From positions 1 through 57,924 of the forward strand of contig JANQRI010000006.1 of assembly GCA_028284675.1 (NCBI GenBank): a stretch of DNA of 57,924 nucleotides, written 5' to 3'. Shown here in pieces: positions 18,763 to 26,462 of this stretch. Below the pieces are notes generated by a model. The model was given only the letters and a program-made list of their open reading frames with translations. It searched no databases and was not told where the DNA came from. Position 1 is the stretch's first letter, and each line of letters begins with the position of its first letter. Source of the DNA: Gammaproteobacteria bacterium. Lineage in GTDB: Bacteria; Pseudomonadota; Gammaproteobacteria; HTCC5015. Made by a program: the position numbers and the translations under genes.

Positions 18763-20070
18763 TTACGACGGCCGGATTGTGAAATTCATAAAACCGGACA
18801 CAGAACCCAGCACTCCAAGACAGATTGCGCATAAGTCCATCAGCCTGAAGTAAAACAGCTTGGGTTTATTCGCAGATAAATTTTTTACCGTCCAGACACC
18901 GATTTTTTTTACCGCATACGGATTTTTAACCGTGCGCCTGAGTTTGACCGGATCAAGCGGGCGCTGCCCGGCTTTTACTGAAACCGGCACAATCAGGTCG
19001 CTGCCGAAAAATGCATACCAGTTGCGCTCCGCCATTGGGTATTCCAATAAGCGCTCGGCATCTTTATATCGCAACCGCACAAACTGTTCCTGCGTGCTGT
19101 ACACCTCATGGCCTTTGCCGGTTGCAAAGCCGACCTCAAAATAATTAACCGGCAGGTATATCAGCAAAAAACCCAGGCCAAAACCCATCACACCTTTTTG
19201 TATACGCAACAATATATACGGTGCGGTTTTGAGCCAGATCAAAACCAGCACAGACGATAAAACCAATGTGATTAGTAACGGCAACACGAAAGGATAGCTG
19301 TTAAACACCAGCAATGGATTCAAAATCAGCAAGCGCGCATGCACGGAATCCGGCGCCCATGCATTGCCGGCCAGCACATACCGCAGGTATGTCATATAAA
19401 GTATCGCAATGGTCAGAAAAAATATAATCGAGTACGCAACAATATCGCCTTTCTCGCGGGTATCCAGCGGAAAATCAGAGCTGACTTTCAGGCCGCGCGA
19501 CAGATCTTTGTACTCATTCCAGCGACAACGGTAAACCGTCATCGGCAGACGTTTGCCCTTCGGAATAAAACTGCCTTTTTTATGGAACGCATGTTTGCTG
19601 TCATTTAACAGCTCGGCGGTTGCACTGGATAACACGATTTCATTGGCTTCGCCAAAGCCTTCAACGCGTTTGGCCACATTCACTACATCCCCGAATACAT
19701 CGTTCTGTTCGACAATAGCCATACCGGTGTGCACTCCCAGGCGCACCTTCGCATGAAAGGAACGATCCACATCGCGCATCTTTCTGAGAATCTGCTGAAT
19801 ACCGATAGCGGCATTTAATGCATCGTTCGGCCTTTTGAATGTCACCATCAGCCCATCACCAATGGTTTTAACCACCCGGCCCTTGAATTTTTTGATAACC
19901 GGAAACACCAGCCGGTTATGCCGGTCCACCATCATCCGGCCTTTAACGTCTCCGAACTGGTCCCAGTACCGGCTTGAGTCGACAATATCTGTGAATAATA
20001 TGGTGACCTGCTTGCGCGCCTTGCCGATATTCGCGGCAAGCTCGTCTTCCAGGTTTGCGTGATTACTCAT
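18763..20070 (-). CDS. Class III adenylate/guanylate cyclase with C-terminal membrane domain
   Basis: 435 residues. The catalytic domain is N-terminal (about 18-200): ILFTDIVDSS with metal ligands Asp28 and Asp72 (VVKTIGDGLMVTF), then GVHTGMAI and GDVVNVAKRVEG carrying the Asn and Arg needed for catalysis. It is thus likely active; ATP versus GTP preference cannot be settled by eye. Three to four membrane helices follow (about 215-235, 255-290, 300-320) and a final one near 415-430, with a ~90-residue presumably periplasmic region between. Most membrane cyclases have the catalytic domain at the C-terminus, so the order here is reversed. It is monocistronic. Confidence 0.88.
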   Translation of the reverse strand: MSNHANLEDELAANIGKARKQVTILFTDIVDSSRYWDQFGDVKGRMMVDRHNRLVFPVIKKFKGRVVKTIGDGLMVTFKRPNDALNAAIGIQQILRKMRDVDRSFHAKVRLGVHTGMAIVEQNDVFGDVVNVAKRVEGFGEANEIVLSSATAELLNDSKHAFHKKGSFIPKGKRLPMTVYRCRWNEYKDLSRGLKVSSDFPLDTREKGDIVAYSIIFFLTIAILYMTYLRYVLAGNAWAPDSVHARLLILNPLLVFNSYPFVLPLLITLVLSSVLVLIWLKTAPYILLRIQKGVMGFGLGFLLIYLPVNYFEVGFATGKGHEVYSTQEQFVRLRYKDAERLLEYPMAERNWYAFFGSDLIVPVSVKAGQRPLDPVKLRRTVKNPYAVKKIGVWTVKNLSANKPKLFYFRLMDLCAICLGVLGSVSGFMNFTIRPS

Positions 20071-20530
20071 AAGACACTGATTAATTTAGTATTTTCAAAA
20101 ATCTGATACCCACGGGCCAAGAATTGCATTAGAACCCAATAAAAAACCGGCTTTGGCTATCTTAAATAGCGGTTTATACGACAAATTCTGGAATACAATC
20201 AGAGCCTGATCAAATTTAATCAACTCAACCGCAATCGACTTTAGCCCAAATTTACCGCCGATTGACGCTGATATTTTGTCAGGAATTATACATAAGTGCT
20301 GCCCCTAGCAAAACCGCGTGCCATACGATACCGAGCTGAAGCCTGCAAACAGCGCCTGAACCGGCTTTTAGTCCATACAAATATCTGTTTTTTCTCCTAA
20401 AATGGTATATATACACTTGTTTTTGTGATCCAAATCAACCCAATTCTTTTTTATAAGAGCCAATCTACTCCAGGTACACTTATTTTGGGATTGGCAAGGA
20501 AAAACAACAAACACAGGACTTTAAACAGGC
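20071..20530. other. 460-base intergenic region
   Basis: Divergent region between the cyclase and a secreted protein, A+T-rich. It holds the hairpin at 20144-20175 and a TATATATA stretch near 20405-20413 that could be part of a -10 region for the plus-strand gene. No open frame of note and no RNA gene recognised. Confidence 0.5.
20144..20175 (-). terminator. Possible hairpin terminator
   Basis: Outer stem AAACCG/CGGTTT and inner stem GCTAT/ATAGC, with a run of six T on the minus strand after the outer stem. Oddly, it lies upstream of the cyclase start on that strand, so it may end antisense transcription or act in the leader; it may also be chance. Confidence 0.3.
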
Positions 20531-21394
20531 ATGAGCAGACAATCAGAACGCTTTATAAGACCCTATTTGCAAGCCGCTCTACTCGGCGGGGTTTTACTGC
20601 TACAAAGCTTTACCAGTCCCGGCATTGCCGATGAATCCGACTGTATCTTTGAATTCAATAAAGCATTTACGACCAATCAGGCCGGCCTGGAAGCCCTGGA
20701 TGTCGCCCGTCAGTACTACTCCGAATCGCAATATGAACCGGCCCGCGAAGCCTTTCTGGAGGCCGAGCGGTTGTTCAAAGAAGCCATTGATCAATATCAA
20801 AGCCTGCCCGAGATTACCTATGACTGCTCACCGAGCAATTTAACGATTGCGAAAAACAATACCCGTACCGCCCGGCAAAACCTGGGTATTATTCAGGAAT
20901 CACTGCAGGGCTTTGAGTGCCTCAAAGAGCTAACGGAAGTTGAAAATCTGACAACCCTGGCCAGCGACTACTATCATCAGTATGATGATTTAACATCATC
21001 CAAAACCGCCGCAGAAGATGCGATCGCACTTATAAAATCCATACATGAAAAAGGTGTTTGCATCGGCCGATACCGAAACGAACTGGACACCCAGGAGCAA
21101 TTCGCGCAAAAAACCGTTACAGCACTTCAGGCCCGCATTAAATTCGACACCTGCAATCAACTTTTAGGTGCTGCACTGGCAAGTGAAGAGCAGGCGAAAA
21201 TGGCATCATTCAGCAATGAACAACAAAGAACTCAACAGGCATGGCAGGAGGTCGCAGATAAAACCCGGAAAGCACTGAATACGAACAGCTGCGAAGGCAT
21301 ATATCTTTCACAACTAAAATCGCTGGACCAACATGCACAATCCAAGTTGAAAAATTTTGCAGAGCAATCTGCTTCAGTCGATACACAGAATTAA
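20531..21394 (+). CDS. Secreted or membrane-anchored helical repeat protein, unknown function
   Basis: 287 residues. Basic start MSRQSERFIR then a hydrophobic segment (about 13-27) and a likely signal cleavage near GIADES (about 33). The mature protein is almost entirely helical, with a TPR-like unit at 50-95 (LDVARQYYSESQYEPAREAFLEAERLFKEA) and later helices each carrying single Cys residues about 60-70 apart (FECLKEL, GVCIGRY, DTCNQLL, NSCEGIY). The spaced Cys suggest disulfides and hence a periplasmic location. I do not recognise a named family. It is monocistronic and convergent with gloB, 12 bases apart. Confidence 0.75.
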   Translation: MSRQSERFIRPYLQAALLGGVLLLQSFTSPGIADESDCIFEFNKAFTTNQAGLEALDVARQYYSESQYEPAREAFLEAERLFKEAIDQYQSLPEITYDCSPSNLTIAKNNTRTARQNLGIIQESLQGFECLKELTEVENLTTLASDYYHQYDDLTSSKTAAEDAIALIKSIHEKGVCIGRYRNELDTQEQFAQKTVTALQARIKFDTCNQLLGAALASEEQAKMASFSNEQQRTQQAWQEVADKTRKALNTNSCEGIYLSQLKSLDQHAQSKLKNFAEQSASVDTQN

Positions 21395-21406
21395 AATCAC
21401 TTCCAC

Positions 21407-22213
21407 CTAAAAACTGTCTTTCCAACGTCTGATAATTCCAAACGCATCCACCGGTTTATACACACTACGGCCGGCATATTTCTCAGCTGCTTTTATTACT
21501 GCCGGCTGACTGCTCCTAAGAAAGGGGTTTATCGCCAGTTCCTGCGCAATATTCGAAGGCAGGCTGGGCCTGCCGCCTGATAACATCAATTTTACATTCC
21601 GCTCAAATTCAATAAGCGCTTTATTTTCCGGTTCAACCTGTTTTGCAAATGCAATATTACTCATCGTATATTCATGCGCACAAAAAACCCGGGTATTGCC
21701 GGGCAGCGCTGCTATTTTTTCCAGGGAGCGATACATTTGTTCCGCCGTACCCTCAAACAAGCGCCCACAGCCTGCTGCAAACAGCGTATCTCCGCAAAAC
21801 AATAAAGGTGTCGAATACTCATTTGTGTAATACGCAATATGCCCCGAGGTATGCCCGGGCACATCAATCACATTAAAGTTCAGACTGAAACCGGCAACAC
21901 TGACCCTATCACCTTCCTGCAACAGCACATTGACTCCAGGGATCGATTCATTCAATGGCCCATATACAGTGACCTGAGGGTTTTGTTTAACCAATGAGGA
22001 TATACCGCCGATATGATCCATATGGTGATGGGTAATCAATATTGCAATAAGCCTGGTATCGGTTTGCTGAAAATACTTTAGAACCGGTTCAGCATCACCC
22101 GGGTCAACTAAAATCGCGGTTTTGGCTGCTGTATCTTCCAGAACCCAGAAATAGTTATCCTGAAATGCAGGGATGGGTGTTATCCGAATATTTTCAGTGT
22201 CGAACTTGCTCAT
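21407..22213 (-). CDS. gloB: Hydroxyacylglutathione hydrolase (glyoxalase II)
   Basis: 268 residues from the ATG at 22213; the frame extends 9 codons upstream but the shorter start fits the family. It hydrolyses S-lactoylglutathione to lactate and glutathione in methylglyoxal removal. Metallo-beta-lactamase fold: metal site THHHMDHIGG, VDVPGHTSGH-type helix (IDVPGHTSGHIAYY), FCGDTLFAAGCGRLFEG and CAHEYTMSN, all glyoxalase II signatures. The C-terminal domain ends in RRWKDSF, the usual substrate-binding tail. It appears to stand alone. Confidence 0.95.
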   Translation of the reverse strand: MSKFDTENIRITPIPAFQDNYFWVLEDTAAKTAILVDPGDAEPVLKYFQQTDTRLIAILITHHHMDHIGGISSLVKQNPQVTVYGPLNESIPGVNVLLQEGDRVSVAGFSLNFNVIDVPGHTSGHIAYYTNEYSTPLLFCGDTLFAAGCGRLFEGTAEQMYRSLEKIAALPGNTRVFCAHEYTMSNIAFAKQVEPENKALIEFERNVKLMLSGGRPSLPSNIAQELAINPFLRSSQPAVIKAAEKYAGRSVYKPVDAFGIIRRWKDSF

Positions 22214-22392
22214 TACATAACCCATAAACTGACATGGCATAGTTTCTGTATAGCATAGTTATACTAAGAATATAAATTTAATGGTAATAAAATGCATATT
22301 TTTTTAATAAACACTGTCAAACAAAAAAAGCAGAATAAAAATATAAACTGCGAATGGCTTTATACTAATAATAAACATAAAGGGTGCTGCTC

Positions 22393-23025
22393 ATGAAAAC
22401 ACACACCTCGACGTCAAAAGTATTGATTCATAGCAACCTCAGGCATTTTTTTCTCGACAGTGTCAGCCAGGCATTAAAAAATCAGCACACGGAAGCGGAT
22501 GCTGCTACAGTCGTATACATTGTAAATTTATTAACCTGCTTTACCCGTTCTGAAAATTTTTTCGAACAAAGTTCAGACAAACCCGCATTAAAGCCATTGG
22601 CACTGCACTATCATGATGCGCTTAGTGCACAATCCGAGCTCGAAAAACATATGGAATTACAACGGCTGGGCGATGTTGCATTATTCGTTTCCGGTATTTT
22701 TTCACAAAGCCTGGCGAACAAACCTGTCGGCCTGGATTATTATATCAATATGGGCGGTTCAGCTTATGCTTATCTGGCTGATATCAGCGACCGGCAATTC
22801 AATGATTCCGCATTTAGTGATATTTTTACCGAGCTTTCCGACAAATTCGTGATGTTTGTCGACGCGCTGAATGAAGTCAGCGAAGGCATTCAGACCTCGT
22901 CAGACACAGACCTGCTCAGACTGCATGAAATCTGGTTACAGACGGGCAGCCAAAGAGCAAAGAAAATATTACAACAAAAGGGGTTGCTGATATCCGATCA
23001 CCCGCTCAACCCAATACGCCACTAA
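22393..23025 (+). CDS. Conserved hypothetical protein (pair member 1)
   Basis: 210 residues from ATG 22393, preceded by AAAGG at good distance; a GTG at 22384 is the alternative. Soluble, mostly helical, no signal peptide. Notable segments: LHYHDAL, ELQRLGDVALFVSGIFSQSL and GLDYYINMGGSAYAYLAD. I have no family name for it. It lies 16 bases before a second unknown gene of similar size, so the two probably form an operon and may act together. Confidence 0.75.
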   Translation: MKTHTSTSKVLIHSNLRHFFLDSVSQALKNQHTEADAATVVYIVNLLTCFTRSENFFEQSSDKPALKPLALHYHDALSAQSELEKHMELQRLGDVALFVSGIFSQSLANKPVGLDYYINMGGSAYAYLADISDRQFNDSAFSDIFTELSDKFVMFVDALNEVSEGIQTSSDTDLLRLHEIWLQTGSQRAKKILQQKGLLISDHPLNPIRH

Positions 23026-23041
23026 TAATCTGTAGCGGATC

Positions 23042-23695
23042 ATGCTGAGCTTCCTGCAAAACAGGCTTGCAGAAATTTACGAAGCCAATACAGCATATGA
23101 TGTTAATGACTTTCTGGTCACCGATATGCGGTTGGCGCAAAGTGTACCGGGTGCGCGTCAGGGGCCGAATACCAAAGAGCAGCTTTTGATTTCCCAGGAC
23201 CATAAGAATCATATCGATATTATGCTGTATATTGATAAATCCATTCTTGTCTCTTTACAACAAAACAACCCGGTAGAACATATACACCCGCAAAACCTTA
23301 ATAATCTATGGCTTGCAATCGAAGGTGTCAGCCATTTTTTATATTTGACCTGGCACGGTGAGCGGGACCGGCCAATCACCCGGCTGGAACTCGAATTACA
23401 GGCAGAGGTGGATAAATTTATCTGCACCCGTGAATTACTGCTGCAGCAACAACAGTTTCAATCCATGCATGCATTGCATACCATGCTGTTTGAAGAAATT
23501 ACATTTCACGATGATCTTGATGATACTGAAATGGAGCGTTACCTGACCGCAAATCGCTATGCAGCCAAATATTGCCTTACATTACTGCAACAACTACGTA
23601 GCTCTGGTTTCACACCTACATTAACCAATGAGCTCAGACGTTTTTACAGGCTTTCGCAAAACGACAAAATTCGCCACATCAACACTCTGCATTGA
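23042..23695 (+). CDS. Conserved hypothetical protein (pair member 2)
   Basis: 217 residues, soluble, helical with a possible central beta part (DHKNHIDIMLYIDKSIL). Recognisable segments are WLAIEGVSHFLYLTWHGERDRPITRLELELQAEVDKF and a C-terminal ELRRFYRLSQNDKIRHI helix pair. No enzyme motif or membrane helix. Only 16 bases follow the previous unknown gene, so co-transcription is likely; the pairing is the best functional clue. Confidence 0.75.
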   Translation: MLSFLQNRLAEIYEANTAYDVNDFLVTDMRLAQSVPGARQGPNTKEQLLISQDHKNHIDIMLYIDKSILVSLQQNNPVEHIHPQNLNNLWLAIEGVSHFLYLTWHGERDRPITRLELELQAEVDKFICTRELLLQQQQFQSMHALHTMLFEEITFHDDLDDTEMERYLTANRYAAKYCLTLLQQLRSSGFTPTLTNELRRFYRLSQNDKIRHINTLH

Positions 23696-23758
23696 TATAA
23701 AAAAATTGGTATATTCAAACAACCTGAATACCAAGCATCAGAATCACGCAGAAAACCA

Positions 23759-24490
23759 ATGAGTATCATTACAGATACTGTCGATTACCGGGACGGCAAC
23801 ACGCAACTGGAAGGCGTGCTCGCCTACGATGACAGCTGGGCTGAGCCACGGCCTGCGGTACTGATTGCCCATATGTGGGGAGGGCGTGTCGACTTTGTAT
23901 CGCAAAAAGCCATACAACTGGCTGAATTGGGTTATGCCGGTTTTGCACTGGACATTTACGGCAAAGGGGTGATCGGCAAAAGCAAAGAGGAAAATGCGCA
24001 ACTGATGCAACCGTTTATCGACGACCGCAAGATGCTGCAACAGCGCATGTTAAAGGCTCTGGACACGGCAACCAAACTACCCCCGGTCAATGCCGAAAAA
24101 GTGGCCGCTATAGGTTATTGCTTCGGCGGACTTAGCGTACTGGATCTGGCCAGAACCGGTGCTGCTATCAAAGGCGCTGTCAGCATTCATGGACTGCTTC
24201 ATTCGCCCAGCCCTTTACAAACAAACCAGATCAATACGAAAGTTTTGATTCTGCACGGTGACAACGACCCGCTGGCAAATATACAGAGCCTGCTTGCATT
24301 ACAGGAAGAGTTAAACGTCGCCGACGTCGACTGGCAAACGGTTATATATGGCGGCGCAATGCATGCGTTTACCAACCCGCTTGCAAATGACCCGGAGGCC
24401 GGCACTGTTTATAATAGTACTGCAGACCAACGCGCCTGGGCAGCAATGCTAAATTTTTTGCAGGAAGTTCTGGGTAAACCATGCGAGTAA
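23759..24490 (+). CDS. Dienelactone hydrolase family alpha/beta hydrolase
   Basis: 243 residues, cytoplasmic. The nucleophile is Cys in GYCFGG, the hallmark of the dienelactone hydrolase family. The acid Asp is in HGDNDPLA and the His in GGAMHAFTNP, so the triad is complete. The substrate is unknown; many members outside aromatic catabolism are general carboxylesterases, and no catabolic genes lie nearby. Its end overlaps the next start by 10 bases, so it is translated together with the lipoprotein. Confidence 0.9.
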   Translation: MSIITDTVDYRDGNTQLEGVLAYDDSWAEPRPAVLIAHMWGGRVDFVSQKAIQLAELGYAGFALDIYGKGVIGKSKEENAQLMQPFIDDRKMLQQRMLKALDTATKLPPVNAEKVAAIGYCFGGLSVLDLARTGAAIKGAVSIHGLLHSPSPLQTNQINTKVLILHGDNDPLANIQSLLALQEELNVADVDWQTVIYGGAMHAFTNPLANDPEAGTVYNSTADQRAWAAMLNFLQEVLGKPCE

Positions 24491-25290
24491 TTTATCAACC
24501 GGGGCTTTTGTTGCTGGCAATACTGGTAACAACTATCACAGGTTGTGAGCTGCGCAAACCCTCCCAACCTGATATCGCACTAAAACCTGCTTTTGATCCG
24601 GCCGGCTTTCAAAACGGGGCAATATACAAGCTGCAGCCCGGCAGCTCTGAATTAAAAATCTACGTATACCGTGGCGGTATCCTCTCTCACCTGGGACATA
24701 ATCATATTATCAGCACCACAGATATCCAGGGAAATATTTACCGGCATCCACAACTGGAAAAATCCGGCATTATTATGCAGCTCCCTGTTAATTCATTTGA
24801 AGTCGATAAACCGGAGCACCGGCAAACCGCCGGGGAACAATTTGCATCAACACCAACTGCAAAAGATATTGCAGGCACCCGTAAAAATATGCTCGGCGCA
24901 AAACTTTTGGATGCAATGCATTATCCGCAAATCAGTATAAGGTCAGTCAGCATTTCGGGCACTAAAAACAAACCGGATTTATTATTGCGAGTGACTGTAA
25001 AAGAAACGCCAAGCGATATTATGATCCCCGCCCAAATTGAATTTAAAGATGACCAAATTTATATCAAGGGCAAAACCACGCTCAGCCAAACTTCGCTCGG
25101 GATCATACCGTTCAATATCCTGATGGGTGCCATTGCGGTACAGGACAACCTCGATATTCAGTTTTATTTGGTTGCGTCACTATCCAATGAAAGCCTGTCA
25201 ACCCAGCCCCGCGACTTCGCCAAACCCAACAATATCGCGTTCAAAAACAATGCGCCGACCACAATACCACCTATCACATATTTAAAATAA
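24481..25290 (+). CDS. Lipoprotein with YceI-like domain
   Basis: 269 residues. Lipoprotein signal at 1-22 with lipobox TITGC, placing it in the cell envelope. The mature part resembles the YceI lipid-binding barrel: YVYRGGILSHLGHNHII, LPVNSFEVDKP, MLGAKLLDAMHYPQIS and a TLSQTSLGIIPFN end. YceI-type proteins bind isoprenoid or other lipid-like molecules. The coding end overlaps the convergent DUF1461 gene by 127 bases, which is unusually long. Confidence 0.82.
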   Translation: MRVIYQPGLLLLAILVTTITGCELRKPSQPDIALKPAFDPAGFQNGAIYKLQPGSSELKIYVYRGGILSHLGHNHIISTTDIQGNIYRHPQLEKSGIIMQLPVNSFEVDKPEHRQTAGEQFASTPTAKDIAGTRKNMLGAKLLDAMHYPQISIRSVSISGTKNKPDLLLRVTVKETPSDIMIPAQIEFKDDQIYIKGKTTLSQTSLGIIPFNILMGAIAVQDNLDIQFYLVASLSNESLSTQPRDFAKPNNIAFKNNAPTTIPPITYLK

Positions 25291-25772
25291 CTCTTTGGTG
25301 TAATGTAGTAAGAAATATCCTGCTTATTGTTTTTCCAAAGCAGGTTATCGAACATCAGTGTGTGAAATATATCATCCCAAAATACCGAGAAAAACGGCAG
25401 AATCAAAAATAACAGTGGCAGTATTATAATATTCGCCTTTGCAATTCCAAACAGCATTTTAGGTCGCAAACTTACCGTAAGTAACAAAATCATTATTACA
25501 ACCAGAATAAACAGCCTGTCATAGATCACCCTGACTTCAGCCAAATGCAAACGCTCTTTGGCAGACCAGCCCGCACCTAAGTTCTGCTGATGCCTAAAGT
25601 AGGCAGCCAAATCCTCAATCGCAGTCAAATGCTGTTGATACTGGGGGTTATTGCAACGCTCATTAATGCCACAGTGCAGTTTGCCCCAACCCGGCCAATA
25701 AATGAAACTTGCCATCGGCAGGTAAATGCTTAAAAAAAATATTATCGCACCTGACAAAAGTCGCCGAAACAT
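25164..25772 (-). CDS. DUF1461-type integral membrane protein
   Basis: 202 residues from the ATG at 25772 (GGAG eight bases upstream; a GTG directly before is possible). Membrane helices at about 5-25, 90-110, 115-135 and 160-180, with a ~60-residue extracytoplasmic loop containing two Cys (LHCGINERCNN) and an FFSVFWDDIFHTLMF segment typical of the family. Function unknown. It lies 5 bases after ung on the same strand and overlaps the convergent YceI gene; the last ~40 residues fall in that overlap. Confidence 0.78.
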   Translation of the reverse strand: MFRRLLSGAIIFFLSIYLPMASFIYWPGWGKLHCGINERCNNPQYQQHLTAIEDLAAYFRHQQNLGAGWSAKERLHLAEVRVIYDRLFILVVIMILLLTVSLRPKMLFGIAKANIIILPLLFLILPFFSVFWDDIFHTLMFDNLLWKNNKQDISYYITPKSYFKYVIGGIVVGALFLNAILLGLAKSRGWVDRLSLDSDATK

Positions 25773-25777
25773 CACTA

Positions 25778-26458
25778 TTACTCCGGTAGCTGCCAGTCTA
25801 TGGGCTCAAGTCCGTGTTTTTTTAAATAGTTATTGGCCTGGGAGAAGTGCCGACACCCTAAAAACCCCCGATATGCAGACAGTGGTGAAGGGTGCGGTGC
25901 TTTAAGCACCAAATGCCTGCGGCTATCAACTGAGAGTGCTTTTTTCTGCGCATAACTTCCCCACAACATAAATACCAATCCCTCTCTGTGCTCATTCAGC
26001 ATATGAACCACCCGGTCAGTAAATGTTTCCCAGCCGCGGTTTTCATGCGAACCGGGCCTGCTCTCTTCAACAGTTAAAATACTGTTTAATAACAATACAC
26101 CTTGCGCAGCCCAACTGCTTAAACAACCATGAGCCGGACGTATAATACCTAAATCACTCTCCAGCTCACGAAATATATTTACCAATGATGGCGGCAACTT
26201 GACTGATACCGGCACCGAAAAGCTAAGACCATGAGCCTGGCCTTCACCGTGATAAGGATCCTGCCCCAAAATCACGACCTTGACTTTATTAAACGGTGTC
26301 AAATTAAATGCGTTAAAAATATTTTTATCTTCAGGAAAAATATTTACTCGACTCTTTTTGGCATCAGCCAAAAATTTTTTTAGGCTCTGCATGTAAGGCT
26401 GCTTAAATTCAACCTCCAAAAATTCACGCCAGCCAGCTTCCAGATCAGATGCCTGCAT
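25778..26458 (-). CDS. ung: Uracil-DNA glycosylase
   Basis: 226 residues from the ATG at 26458; an upstream GTG would overlap mnmC. It removes uracil from DNA. Motif A GQDPYHGEGQAHGLSFSV carries the catalytic Asp and water-binding His; the LLNSILTVEE and HPSPLSAYRGFLG loop with catalytic His are present, so it should be active. It starts four bases after mnmC and is followed by the DUF1461 gene, forming one transcription unit. Confidence 0.96.
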   Translation of the reverse strand: MQASDLEAGWREFLEVEFKQPYMQSLKKFLADAKKSRVNIFPEDKNIFNAFNLTPFNKVKVVILGQDPYHGEGQAHGLSFSVPVSVKLPPSLVNIFRELESDLGIIRPAHGCLSSWAAQGVLLLNSILTVEESRPGSHENRGWETFTDRVVHMLNEHREGLVFMLWGSYAQKKALSVDSRRHLVLKAPHPSPLSAYRGFLGCRHFSQANNYLKKHGLEPIDWQLPE

Positions 26459-26462
26459 TAAG

